Shown here in pieces: positions 1 through 6,988 of a DNA stretch of 64,000 nt. Under the pieces are notes generated by a model. The model had not been told where the DNA came from. It searched no databases and worked only from the letters and a program-made list of their open reading frames with translations. The translations under genes and the position numbers were made by a program. Source of the DNA: Nostoc piscinale CENA21 (GTDB taxonomy: Bacteria > Cyanobacteriota > Cyanobacteriia > Cyanobacteriales > Nostocaceae); contig NZ_CP012036.1 of the NCBI RefSeq assembly GCF_001298445.1, positions 6,139,525-6,203,524 of the forward strand. The letters are read 5' to 3'. The stretch's first letter is position 1, and the number at the start of each line of letters is the position of its first letter.

Positions 1-792
1 CGCTGCTGTTGCTTCCGGCTGTACTGCTGGCGGTGAGATTACAGCCGTATCATCTTCACCAAAGTTATTTGCAAATAAAGTTTGTAATGCTGCTAGTGCT
101 GCATCTGCATCAATACCACTCGCAGTAATTAAAACTTCGTGTCCTTGACGCACTCCCAAAGTCGTCACTTGGTTAATACTGTCACCCCGAACAACGGCGG
201 TATTTCTGGTTAAATTCTGCACATGAATGCGAGATTGAAATTTTGCGGCTGTGGCGACAAACTGCGCCGCCGGACGTGCGTGTAAGCCTAAACGATTATG
301 AACAGTCAGCCGAATTTCTCGATTCGGATAAGCTGCACTCGTTATTTTTTGGGTATTAATACTGTTATCAATTATTGTATTAGTAACGCCTAATTGCGTG
401 GCTTTTGCGGTTAATGCTCCTCTCGCCTCTGCTATTACCTGCTGGATATTTTTACCTGTAGCGGCTGCAACCGTAGCGGCGATCGCACCTTCTACCAATG
501 GTGCTTCACAGAGGTATACTTTTTCTTGGTGTGCTTCTGGCAAAAACTCCACAGCCATTTCTGCATTCATGACCGCACTACCAAGATCCATCAATACTAA
601 TACACCATCATCGCTAAATACAGATGCGATCGCCTCATAAATCTTCAGCGCATCCGTACCCAAAGGATTTTCCACATCGTCAATACCAGCCGCCACCGCA
701 ATAGCAACTTTGCTCTGAACCATTTGTGCAGCGAGTTCCTGCACACCCAGAGCTAATTGTTTACTATGAGAAACAATAACTATTCCGACCAC
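1..792 (-). CDS. dhaM: DhaM, PTS-type dihydroxyacetone kinase phosphotransfer subunit (IIA-HPr), 3' end cut by window edge
   Basis: The visible 264 residues hold two phosphotransfer domains. Residues 1-130 match the mannose-IIA-like domain of DhaM, with the start MVGIVIVSHS placing the expected phospho-histidine at His9. Residues 155-245 are an HPr domain, with LGLHARPAAQFV giving His171 as the active-site histidine. The family passes phosphate from PEP (via enzyme I) to the ADP of DhaL, so that DhaK-DhaL can phosphorylate dihydroxyacetone in the cytoplasm. I chose the GTG at 792 because it gives the canonical N-terminus; the same frame has a stop about 14 codons upstream. The protein continues past position 1, where some DhaM proteins carry an enzyme I-like domain; dhaK/dhaL are not in view and may lie to the left. 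Confidence 0.88.
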   Translation of the reverse strand, partial: MVGIVIVSHSKQLALGVQELAAQMVQSKVAIAVAAGIDDVENPLGTDALKIYEAIASVFSDDGVLVLMDLGSAVMNAEMAVEFLPEAHQEKVYLCEAPLVEGAIAATVAAATGKNIQQVIAEARGALTAKATQLGVTNTIIDNSINTQKITSAAYPNREIRLTVHNRLGLHARPAAQFVATAAKFQSRIHVQNLTRNTAVVRGDSINQVTTLGVRQGHEVLITASGIDADAALAALQTLFANNFGEDDTAVISPPAVQPEATAA

Positions 793-1168
793 TGCAACAC
801 CATCAACTTTGTTGAGAGTCTGAGATTGAGCAAGCTACTCGTTGCAGTCCAAAATAACATCAATATTTCATTGTCATTACAATTGTCCAGAAATCTTTAG
901 AATGAGGCGTTGTATCTGGGGGAGGGATGCGGTTTGGCTGAATATTCAGAAACAGTCAACAGTATTGCATTAAATAAGTAGAAAAACTAAATTAAACTTA
1001 ATTAGGACTTATGCAATAACTCTCTCAAACTCTTATAACTTCGTGTCCTTTGCGCCTTTGCGGTTCGTTTTTTCATAATTTTGCGTAACTCCTACTAATT
1101 TGAGATTAACAGGTTTCGATACTTCGACAAAGCTCAGTGACCATTGCAAATAACCTCTTTTAATAAGC
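793..1168. repeat. Gene-free stretch with dispersed Nostoc-type repeats
   Basis: I see no credible gene. The stretch holds a TTTGCGCCTTTGCGGTTCG-type repeat near 1045-1070 (a close relative lies at 32757-32790), a TTCGACAAAGCTCAGTGACC-type repeat near 1122-1142 (relatives near 27462-27480 and 46887-46907), and at 1150-1200 a GCG/CTACGC-rich repeat that runs into the truncated toxin reading frame. Confidence 0.55.
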
Positions 1169-1309
1169 CTATTGAGCATTGAGCGTTCGCGTAGCGTCTC
1201 CCTTGGGGAGAAGTCGAAATGCGTCTTTTAAATATCTAGGTTTAACATCTTCAGAAAGCTTTTTTAATTGTTTAGCTGCCCTAGTTGTAATTTCTATTTG
1301 ATAAATCAT
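1169..1309 (-). pseudogene. Truncated RelE/ParE-like toxin (46 codons)
   Basis: The ATG at 1309 overlaps the stop of the antitoxin-like gene by four bases (ATGA), the usual coupling in type II toxin-antitoxin pairs. The first ~31 residues, MIYQIEITTRAAKQLKKL..., look like the N-terminal strand and helix of a RelE/ParE-family mRNA interferase or gyrase toxin. From about residue 32 the frame enters a dispersed repeat (GGGAGACGCTACGCG type) and stops at codon 47, whereas family members have about 85-95 residues. The catalytic C-terminal half is absent, so the product should be inactive. The family call rests on a short stretch. Confidence 0.6.
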
Positions 1310-1506
1310 GCACTCTCTTGCTTATATTCTTCCCAAGAGATAGTAGTATCATTTTTTTCAGCATAAATATCCTGAATATCTTCTTCATCTTCACTTTTAC
1401 GAATCTTTAGTAACTCTAGAACATCTTCTAAAGTGTCGTCATAAGCTTGTTCTAACTCTTCATAAATAGCTTTGAGTAACGCTTGTCTAGTTGTTGTCGG
1501 TTGCAT
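1306..1506 (-). CDS. Small acidic antitoxin-like protein (66 aa)
   Basis: This short acidic protein has a helical N-terminal half followed by a run of Glu/Asp and ends in a TISWEEYKQE motif. A paralogue with the same layout (helix, acidic linker, TVSWNEYQGY) lies at 15122-15346. Both sit directly in front of a RelE-like start codon, so the likely role is neutralising a RelE/ParE-type toxin and perhaps autorepression, by analogy with type II antitoxins. No DNA-binding fold is obvious. The partner toxin here is truncated, so the gene may be an orphan or act on a toxin elsewhere. It lies 6 bp after the DUF433 gene, probably in the same transcript. Confidence 0.6.
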   Translation of the reverse strand: MQPTTTRQALLKAIYEELEQAYDDTLEDVLELLKIRKSEDEEDIQDIYAEKNDTTISWEEYKQESA

Positions 1507-1512
1507 TTAAAG

Positions 1513-1740
1513 CTATGGTAATTTACTTAGATTGAGATAGTGTTCAAGGTAATTTGCATAAGCTAAAGCCTCATAAATATCAGCTAATTCTAAATAAGGA
1601 TAGGCTTTCAGAATTTCTTCTGGAGTTTTACCAGATACCATTAACCCAACAATAGTACCAACAGTCATACGCAACCCACGAATACAAGGTTTACCTCCCA
1701 TGACTTCAGGGTTGAATGTAATTCTAGTTAGCTGATTCAT
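1513..1740 (-). CDS. DUF433 domain protein, putative antitoxin (75 aa)
   Basis: The pattern RITFNPEVMGGKPCIRGLRMTV followed by a GKTPEEILKAYPYLELADIYEALAYA helix pair is the classic DUF433 winged-helix-like fold, found in many cyanobacterial chromosomes as the antitoxin half of a pair with a DUF5615 PIN-like nuclease. Here no DUF5615 gene follows; the next gene downstream is the acidic antitoxin-like protein. Length is normal for the family. A second DUF433 gene with its DUF5615 partner is at 20892-21595 for comparison. Function is inferred from family membership only. Confidence 0.8.
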   Translation of the reverse strand: MNQLTRITFNPEVMGGKPCIRGLRMTVGTIVGLMVSGKTPEEILKAYPYLELADIYEALAYANYLEHYLNLSKLP

Positions 1741-1791
1741 ACGTGATTTATAGCTATTATCAATCCTCTAGGATAAAGGTTTTTTAGTTAC

Positions 1792-2004
1792 TTAATCTTC
1801 AATAACTTCTACCAATTCTTCTAACGTAACTTCAAACGCCTGGGCTATTTTAAAAACAGCAGATAAGTCAACGGTATTGAGTGCGCCACGTTGGACATAA
1901 CTTCTAACTGTGTTGTAGTTGACTCCTGAGCGATTAGCCACATCTTTTAGTGTCCAACCGCGCTGTTCTGCTAGTTCTCGAATCTTTAACCTAACGTAAC
2001 CCAT
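1792..2004 (-). CDS. XRE/Cro-type small DNA-binding regulator (70 aa), copy 1
   Basis: A one-domain helix-turn-helix protein: residues 5-65 carry the Cro/CI pattern, with LAEQRGWTLKDVANRSGVNYNTVRSYVQ forming helices 1-3 and a C-terminal FEVTLEELVEVIED. Such small XRE proteins usually repress themselves and a neighbour. It is a clear paralogue of the protein at 2176-2385 (shared RxxGWTLK(D/E)V, LxxVxKxAxxFxVxxEDL layout), produced by local duplication. Two palindromes lie just upstream of its start and are candidate operators. It is 52 bp before the DUF433 gene and may be co-transcribed with it. Confidence 0.85.
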   Translation of the reverse strand: MGYVRLKIRELAEQRGWTLKDVANRSGVNYNTVRSYVQRGALNTVDLSAVFKIAQAFEVTLEELVEVIED

Positions 2005-2019
2005 TTAAATAGTTGACAA

Positions 2020-2056
2020 TGATGCGTACGCATCAAAAGTTGTTAACGCACGTTAA
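2020..2056. promoter_or_regulatory. Two palindromes upstream of XRE copy 1 (candidate operators)
   Basis: Positions 2020-2035 read TGATGCGTACGCATCA, a perfect 16-bp palindrome; positions 2043-2056 read TTAACGCACGTTAA, two 6-bp arms around CA. Both lie 15-55 bp upstream of the start at 2004, where an autoregulating XRE protein would bind. Binding is inferred. Confidence 0.45.
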
Positions 2057-2170
2057 AAGCGATCGCTCGTCTTGCCTGGAAAACATACGAAGCGATCGCT
2101 ATTCCTAACGCATCCCACCAAGTGGGAAAGTATGACCTATGATATCAACCCCAAAGCCAAAATCAAATAG
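2055..2170. repeat. Duplicated 116-bp segment, copy 1
   Basis: This block is about 90% identical to 2476-2592. It starts with two HIP1 octamers flanking a short spacer, continues through a TCCCAC...GTGGGA hairpin, and ends with the first eleven codons of the hypothetical gene that is intact at 2561 (ATGATATCAACCCCAAAG at 2139). Identity ends abruptly near 2170, where the sequence enters the tail of XRE copy 2, marking the duplication joint. Confidence 0.85.
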
Positions 2171-2175
2171 CTCTC

Positions 2176-2385
2176 TTAATTTTCTTCCACCACTTCCATC
2201 AAATCTTCTATCGATACACCAAAGACACGCGCTAACTTCAGCACAGAGATTAAATTAACCATTGTCATTCCTGGAGAGTTTGCGTAAGTTGCAACAGTGC
2301 TGTAGGGAAGTGCAGAACGCTCAGATACTTCTTTGAGTGTCCAACCCCGCGCCGCCGCAAATTCTTTAATTCGCAATTTAAACAC
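2176..2385 (-). CDS. XRE/Cro-type small DNA-binding regulator (69 aa), copy 2
   Basis: Paralogue of the protein at 1792-2004, with the helix-turn-helix in residues 5-62 (FAAARGWTLKEVSERSALPYSTVATYA). The recognition helix differs from copy 1 (SALPYSTVATY against SGVNYNTVRSY), and the upstream palindrome differs too, which suggests that each copy has its own operator. It is divergent from the small hypothetical gene at 2561, so its likely role is control of itself and perhaps that neighbour. Confidence 0.85.
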   Translation of the reverse strand: MFKLRIKEFAAARGWTLKEVSERSALPYSTVATYANSPGMTMVNLISVLKLARVFGVSIEDLMEVVEEN

Positions 2386-2406
2386 GCATCATCCTGACTT
2401 GACAGT

Positions 2407-2458
2407 ATCGAGATTTCGATTTTTAATAGTTTTAACCTCAAAAAATCGAAATCTCGAT
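2407..2458. promoter_or_regulatory. 18-bp perfect inverted repeat upstream of XRE copy 2
   Basis: Arms 2407-2424 (ATCGAGATTTCGATTTTT) and 2441-2458 are exact reverse complements around a 16-bp spacer. Each arm also contains an internal near-palindrome (ATCGAGATTTCGAT). It lies 22 bp upstream of the start at 2385, as expected for an operator bound by a dimer of dimers; it could also fold as an RNA hairpin. Confidence 0.5.
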
Positions 2459-2475
2459 TTTTGAGTAAACACACC

Positions 2476-2592
2476 AAAAGCGATCGCTCGTCTTGCCTGG
2501 AAAACATACGAAGCGATCGCTATACCTAACACATCCCACTGAGTGGGACAGTATTCACCTATGATATCAACCTCAAAGCCAAAATCAAATAG
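2476..2592. repeat. Duplicated 117-bp segment, copy 2
   Basis: Counterpart of 2055-2170; this copy retains the natural junction, because the reading frame that begins in it at 2561 continues intact to 2758. Confidence 0.85.
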
Positions 2593-2758
2593 TCATCCTT
2601 GGTGTATTATTCGCCAACTACCAAATATGCAACGGATGGTAGTAGCAAGATTTCATCGCCGCCATGATGCAGATGCTTACAGGCAAATTCTTCAGCGATT
2701 ATTACCCACAGCCAACTATGTGATTATCTTTGAGTCTGATACAGCACAAGACTTGTAA
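2561..2758 (+). CDS. Small conserved-looking hypothetical protein (65 aa)
   Basis: The product starts MISTSKPKSNSHPWCIIRQL and continues with a basic helical stretch and VIIFESD. I do not recognise a named domain; the pattern of a compact (beta)-alpha-beta unit (WCIIRQL..., RFHRRHDADAYRQILQRLL, NYVIIFE) suggests a small folded protein. I prefer the ATG at 2561 over 2543 because the first codons are preserved in the duplicated block at 2139. It is divergent from the XRE gene and ends 45 bp before a terminator-like hairpin. Function unknown. Confidence 0.55.
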   Translation: MISTSKPKSNSHPWCIIRQLPNMQRMVVARFHRRHDADAYRQILQRLLPTANYVIIFESDTAQDL

Positions 2759-2800
2759 ATCTGTCCCCTGTCCCCTATCACCTGTTCTAAGTTTCAACAA

Positions 2801-2840
2801 AAAACCGAGAAACTGTTATGTTTCCCGGTTTATTTTTAAT
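2801..2840. terminator. Bidirectional terminator-like hairpin between converging genes
   Basis: AAACCGAGAAAC (ending 2813), a six-base loop and GTTTCCCGGTTT (2820-2831) form a stem with one mismatch, A-rich on the left and T-rich on the right. It lies between the converging genes at 2561-2758 and fba. Confidence 0.65.
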
Positions 2841-2897
2841 ATTAAAACCCTCAGTTTAAGGAAACACAAAAGTGTCCCCTATAAATTTTTAGCTAAA

Positions 2898-3977
2898 TTA
2901 AACTTTAGCAGCAGCCTTGGTGACAGCGTTTAATTCACCTTTAGCATATTTAGCAGCAAACTCTTCCAGAGAAACTTGTTTAATCTTGCTTGCGTTACCA
3001 GCAGTACCAAACTGTACATAGCGTTCAGCACAAACCTTCTGCATATATGTAATAGAAGGCTTGAGGAAGTGACGGGGGTCAAATTCCTTGGGATTTTTTG
3101 ATAAAGCTTCGCGCACAGCTGCGGTGATAGCCAAACGGTTGTCGGTGTCGATGTTCACTTTCCGAACACCACTCTTGATACCTTTTTGAATTTCTTCTAC
3201 AGGTACGCCGTAGGTTTCAGGAATAGCACCGCCGTACTCGTTAATCAAAGCAATTAAATCTTCAGGTACAGAAGAAGAACCGTGCATTACCAAGTGGGTG
3301 TTAGGTAGACGACGGTGAATTTCTTCAATGCGGCTGATAGCCAAAATTTCGCCAGTTGGTTTGCGGGTAAACTTGTAAGCACCGTGGCTAGTACCGATAG
3401 CTACAGCCAAAGCATCTACTTGGGTTGCTTCTACAAAGCTAACAGCTTCATCGGGGTCAGTTAGCAATTGAGAATGGTCAAGAGTACCTTCAAAACCGTG
3501 TCCATCTTCAGCTTCACCCGCACCGGTTTCCAGAGAACCCAAGCAACCGAGTTCACCTTCTACACTTACGCCCAAAGCATGAGCTACATTTACAACTTCG
3601 CGGGTAACATTAACGTTGTACTCGAAGCTGGCAGGGGTTTTAGCATCAGCTTCTAAAGAACCGTCCATCATCACGCTAGTGAAGTTGTTCTTGATAGCTG
3701 AGTAGCAGGTAGAAGGAGCATTACCATGATCTTGGTGCATCACAATGGGAATGTGAGGATAGGTCTCTACAGCAGCCAAAATCAGGTGGCGCAGGAAGTT
3801 TTCACCTGCATAGTTACGAGCGCCACGGGAAGCTTGCAAAATTACGGGGCTATCTGTTTCGGCAGCAGCCTTCAGGATTGCCTGAATCTGCTCCAAATTG
3901 TTAACGTTGAAAGCTGGGATGCCGTAACCGTTCTCAGCTGCGTGATCCAAGAGCAGCCGCAATGGTACAAGCGCCAT
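2898..3977 (-). CDS. fba: Class II fructose-1,6-bisphosphate aldolase
   Basis: A 359-residue enzyme that splits or forms fructose-1,6-bisphosphate (and, in cyanobacteria, sedoheptulose-1,7-bisphosphate) from triose phosphates, serving glycolysis and the Calvin cycle in the cytoplasm. The N-terminus PLRLLLDHAAENGYGIPAFNVNN and the zinc site HQDHG (Asp83, His84) identify the metal-dependent class II type; GTSHGAYK and MHGSSSVP hold further metal and phosphate ligands, and the length matches the cyanobacterial/CbbA type. A strong ribosome site (AGGAGGA) precedes the ATG. It is monocistronic, with a terminator-like hairpin downstream. Confidence 0.96.
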   Translation of the reverse strand: MALVPLRLLLDHAAENGYGIPAFNVNNLEQIQAILKAAAETDSPVILQASRGARNYAGENFLRHLILAAVETYPHIPIVMHQDHGNAPSTCYSAIKNNFTSVMMDGSLEADAKTPASFEYNVNVTREVVNVAHALGVSVEGELGCLGSLETGAGEAEDGHGFEGTLDHSQLLTDPDEAVSFVEATQVDALAVAIGTSHGAYKFTRKPTGEILAISRIEEIHRRLPNTHLVMHGSSSVPEDLIALINEYGGAIPETYGVPVEEIQKGIKSGVRKVNIDTDNRLAITAAVREALSKNPKEFDPRHFLKPSITYMQKVCAERYVQFGTAGNASKIKQVSLEEFAAKYAKGELNAVTKAAAKV

Positions 3978-4226
3978 AGATAGTCCTCCTAATGTGGTTG
4001 TCAGCTAGTCGGTGTGAGAGCAGCGTATTAGTTACGCTAATTCTTAAGAGTTTTTTCAACTTATAGGAAATTATAACTAGAGTCTGGTGTTTATGTTGAA
4101 AAAGTTTACGTCATCTCTCATCAAGATGCCTCATGCTTGACTTGTACGGCTGTCAAGTATGCTACGTTACATTTAGGAGATTTAGTAGTTGGCGATTCCA
4201 AAAGGCGCATTAGTCCTAACAGCACA
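3978..4226. other. Upstream region of fba, no gene seen
   Basis: This holds the leader of fba. No convincing gene was found; a 70-codon frame overlapping the adjacent element has repeat-derived composition. Confidence 0.5.
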
Positions 4227-4420
4227 TAGCCCTCAGACTGAAGTCTGGGGCTATACAAACTAAACCCGCCTGTGCGGATTTTAAGATAGTGCGCGTAGGC
4301 TGCCACTGAATTTGTTGAAGTGTTTTTTTCCAATATTTAGCCTGCGTGGTGCGCCAAGCACAGCGCCAGCGCGATAGGCAGGCTTTGTTTATTTAGCCCC
4401 AAACTTATAGTCTGAGGGGA
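4227..4420. mobile_element. MITE-like element with ~27-bp imperfect terminal inverted repeats
   Basis: The left end (4227-4254) contains CCTCAGACTGAAGTCTGGGG, itself a hairpin; the right end (4394-4420) is its imperfect inverted copy (TAGCCCCAAACTTATAGTCT). Similarity extends inward (CTATACAAACTAAACCCGCC against the complement of GGCAGGCTTTGTTTATTTAG). The 140-bp core has another hairpin (AGCCTGCG...GGCAGGCT, 4338-4385) and no gene. This resembles non-autonomous elements and IS200/IS605-like end hairpins common in Nostoc; no transposase is present. Confidence 0.6.
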
Positions 4421-4423
4421 TAT

Positions 4424-5095
4424 TTATCTAGACTGACTCTTCTCAGTACCAACATTATCAGTAGTAGAAGAATTGGTATCTGATTTGCCGTTGGGTTGAT
4501 CTGAGCTTTGAGGTACGACAGTTTTAGATGTATTAGTTTGACTACTATCCCCAGAATTGTTAGTACTATTTTGGCGAGGAGTGGTTTGTGTTTCTGAATT
4601 GGATGGCTGTTGAGATGGAACGGTGATATTAATGTCTGGTTGAGAAGGTATATTTACTGGTGGCACTTGCTGTTGAGGAACTACAACAGGTACTTCTCTG
4701 GTTCTTTCAATAATTGTGGTTTGTTGTGGTTGAGGGGATTGAAGCTCACTCTTAGGTGAAGGGGTTACGACTGGTTGAGTTTCGTTAATTACTGTTTCTC
4801 TGGGCTGATTAAAGTACCAGAATGCACCAACAATTAAGCCAGCTAAAGATGTGAGCAAAATTCCTAATAGCAAACCACGAGAGGCATTTTCATTATCACG
4901 GGCGGCTAAATTAGCTTGTTGGTAATTACGCTCAATTTCTCGACCGTTGGCGTAACCATTTCTGTAAGAACTGGCATTGTTGTTAACACTTTCACTGGTG
5001 CGGGTTACGTTGGTGTGAGTGTTACCGTAATTATCGGTATAAGACTGTTGTCTAGTTTCGCTGTTATAAGTTTCACGATCGCCTGAATTTGTCAT
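4424..5095 (-). CDS. Hypothetical single-helix membrane protein with Q/N/S/P-rich arms (223 aa)
   Basis: The protein has a polar N-terminal arm rich in Asn, Thr, Tyr and Arg (residues 1-72), one predicted transmembrane helix (about 73-96, GLLLGILLTSLAGLIVGAFWYF), and a long low-complexity tail rich in Pro, Gln, Ser, Thr and Val (about 100-223). The tail is probably disordered and, by the positive-inside rule, likely lies outside the cytoplasm. No enzymatic motif is seen. Low-complexity composition makes homology weak; the role is unknown. It lies just beyond the right inverted repeat of the MITE-like element, which ends 4 bp from its stop. Confidence 0.7.
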   Translation of the reverse strand: MTNSGDRETYNSETRQQSYTDNYGNTHTNVTRTSESVNNNASSYRNGYANGREIERNYQQANLAARDNENASRGLLLGILLTSLAGLIVGAFWYFNQPRETVINETQPVVTPSPKSELQSPQPQQTTIIERTREVPVVVPQQQVPPVNIPSQPDINITVPSQQPSNSETQTTPRQNSTNNSGDSSQTNTSKTVVPQSSDQPNGKSDTNSSTTDNVGTEKSQSR

Positions 5096-5559
5096 AATAT
5101 TAATTACGCTCCTAAAATATGTACAGACAAAGCTAAACCCTTGCTAAAAAAGTAATTGCCGTAATAATCTGCAAAGAAAACTAAAAAAGTTGTTCTTTTT
5201 TTTACTTGGCTTTTAGTTATATTCAGCATACATTCTGTAATTGCATAGATGGTTCTATCTAGAGTCGGGAGTTTATCATCTGCCAAAAGAATGAGTATGG
5301 GGGAGATATATGCGGTTATTAGCTGTTACCTCAACAGGACTGACGCACAAAGATTGTCGGTTAAGAATGGGTGTAAGGGCTTCGCCGTGAGCGTCAGCCG
5401 AACGGTGTGAAGTTATGAGAGTTTTGAAAAATTCCACCCTTACACCCCTTCACCCTGCTCCAAACCATTAATTTTTTAAGTCATACTCAAAATGGTCAAG
5501 CTTGCTGACAGGCGATCGCGCATACTAAAAAATAGTCAATTATCACACACATTAAATAG
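5096..5559. other. Gene-free stretch with a dispersed repeat
   Basis: A dispersed Nostoc-type repeat (CTTCGCCGTGAGCGTCAGCC) occupies about 5377-5412 and is followed by CACCCTTACACC-type low-complexity sequence. A 60-codon frame on the minus strand (5104-5286) shows no family features and is not called. The 5' side of the tocopherol cyclase gene includes a HIP1-like site near 5512. Confidence 0.45.
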
Positions 5560-6645
5560 ATGTTTTCCGGGCTGACAAAATATCAGACACCCCATAGCGG
5601 CTACCATTGGGATGGTAGCGATCGCCGTTTTTTTGAAGGCTGGTATTATCGTGTAACCTTACCAAACTGCGGACAAACCTTTGCCTTTATGTACTCCATA
5701 GAAGATCCCAGTGGTGGTAAACCTTACAGTGGTGGTGCAGCTCAAGTCCTTGGCCCTAATGATGAGTATTTATGCCGGACTTTTCCAGATGTACAAAAAT
5801 TTTGGGCTAGTCGAGATGTTTTAGCTTTAGGACATTGGGGAAAAACAAACCTCAACACTCAACCCCTATACCTTTTACCCACAGAATTTGAACAACATAT
5901 TCAAGAAGGTTATCAAGTCACAGCTAAAATCAACCAGGGAATCATTCGCGATCCTGCAACGGGTTTTTATTGTCGTTGGTTTTACGAAATTCAGCCGATA
6001 TATGGTTGGGGAAATCAAAATACCTTTCAGCAATCAACTGCTGGCTGGCTGTCATTTTTACAGATTTTTGAACCTGGCTGGCAAATTTTAATGGCACATG
6101 GTTTGGCTAGTGGTTGGATAGACTGGAATGGCAAAATTTATGAATTTAGCAACGCGCCAGCCTATGGTGAGAAAAACTGGGGCGGGGCGTTTCCCCAAAA
6201 ATGGTTTTGGGTAAATTGTAATTGCTTTGATGGCGAACCTAACTTAGCATTAACTGCTGGTGGTGGTAGACGCGGTGTCTTATGGTGGATGGAATCCGTT
6301 GCCATGATAGGAGTGCATTATCAAGGCAAATTTTATGAATTTGTCCCTTGGAACTCCCAAGTGCAGTGGCAAATTCAACCTTGGGGTAGATGGCAAATGC
6401 AAGCTAGAAATTTAAACTACGAGGTTGAGTTGACAGGAACTACGCATCTACTAGGTACACCCCTACGTGCGCCGACAACAAATGGTTTAATGTACTGTTG
6501 TCGAGATACCATGCAAGGAAATCTGAATTTGGAGTTGCGAAAAATCAGTGACAAAAAATCTCAAAGTATCCTAAAGTCACAGAGTTCTCTGTGTGGTTTA
6601 GAAATAGGTGGCGGTTCTTGGGACAGTTCGTGGCACTCTAGCTGA
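5560..6645 (+). CDS. Tocopherol cyclase (VTE1-type)
   Basis: A 361-residue protein of the tocopherol cyclase family, which closes the chromanol ring of 2,3-dimethyl-6-phytyl-1,4-benzoquinol to make gamma-tocopherol in vitamin E synthesis. The start TPHSGYHWDGSDRRFFEGWYYRVTLP and later WGGAFPQKWFWVNCN and GVLWWMESVAMIGVH are the aromatic-rich signature segments of the family; length fits the cyanobacterial enzyme. Other tocopherol genes are not adjacent, which is normal in cyanobacteria. The ATG at 5560 is the only sensible start. The last ~30 residues (QSILKSQSSLCGLEIGGGSW) are less typical. Confidence 0.92.
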   Translation: MFSGLTKYQTPHSGYHWDGSDRRFFEGWYYRVTLPNCGQTFAFMYSIEDPSGGKPYSGGAAQVLGPNDEYLCRTFPDVQKFWASRDVLALGHWGKTNLNTQPLYLLPTEFEQHIQEGYQVTAKINQGIIRDPATGFYCRWFYEIQPIYGWGNQNTFQQSTAGWLSFLQIFEPGWQILMAHGLASGWIDWNGKIYEFSNAPAYGEKNWGGAFPQKWFWVNCNCFDGEPNLALTAGGGRRGVLWWMESVAMIGVHYQGKFYEFVPWNSQVQWQIQPWGRWQMQARNLNYEVELTGTTHLLGTPLRAPTTNGLMYCCRDTMQGNLNLELRKISDKKSQSILKSQSSLCGLEIGGGSWDSSWHSS

Positions 6646-6677
6646 AACTACTGCTATTATATTTATGCTTCGTAGTT

Positions 6678-6751
6678 GGGGCTGTAGCTCAGTTGGATAG
6701 AGCGAGCGCCTCCTAAGCGCTAGGTCGTGCGTTCGAGACGCACCAGTCCCG
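6678..6751 (+). tRNA. tRNA-Arg (CCU anticodon)
   Basis: The 74-nt cloverleaf folds completely: acceptor GGGGCTG with CAGTCCC (one G-U), D arm GCTC/GAGC, anticodon stem AGCGC/GCGCT with loop CTCCTAA (anticodon CCT), five-base variable loop AGGTC, T arm GTGCG-TTCGAGA-CGCAC, discriminator G. CCA is not encoded. It decodes AGG. No integrase or duplicated 3' end is next to it. Confidence 0.96.
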
Positions 6752-6988
6752 TCTTTGTATCAAAGTAAACTTTAACAAATTTAGTCAGTAGTTTTTACGG
6801 AATATTCCGAATTTATGTGAATTTAACTCTTAAGTACCTGCTGATGGATTTTATATCCAAATCAGTCTGGAAAAACAGCAAATTCCTTGGACAAAACAGG
6901 GTAAATTTGCTAAAAATCTGCTAGTCTAACTTATATTTTTAGCTTATTCAGAGAGTAATACGTCTTAGTCACACGAAATCATAGAGCC

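Noticed and set aside
2730..2933. 67-codon plus-strand frame across the terminator and fba 3' end
   Set aside because: It spans a hairpin and the end of fba on the other strand and has no ribosome site or family features.
4121..4333. 70-codon minus-strand frame
   Set aside because: Half of it is the MITE-like element; composition follows the repeat and not a protein.
5104..5286. 60-codon minus-strand frame upstream of the 223-residue protein
   Set aside because: No recognisable motif, poor start context, and unlike any family that I know; left as gap.
6678..6751. Integrated element at the tRNA-Arg gene
   Set aside because: No integrase, no duplicated tRNA 3' end, and ordinary genes on both sides.
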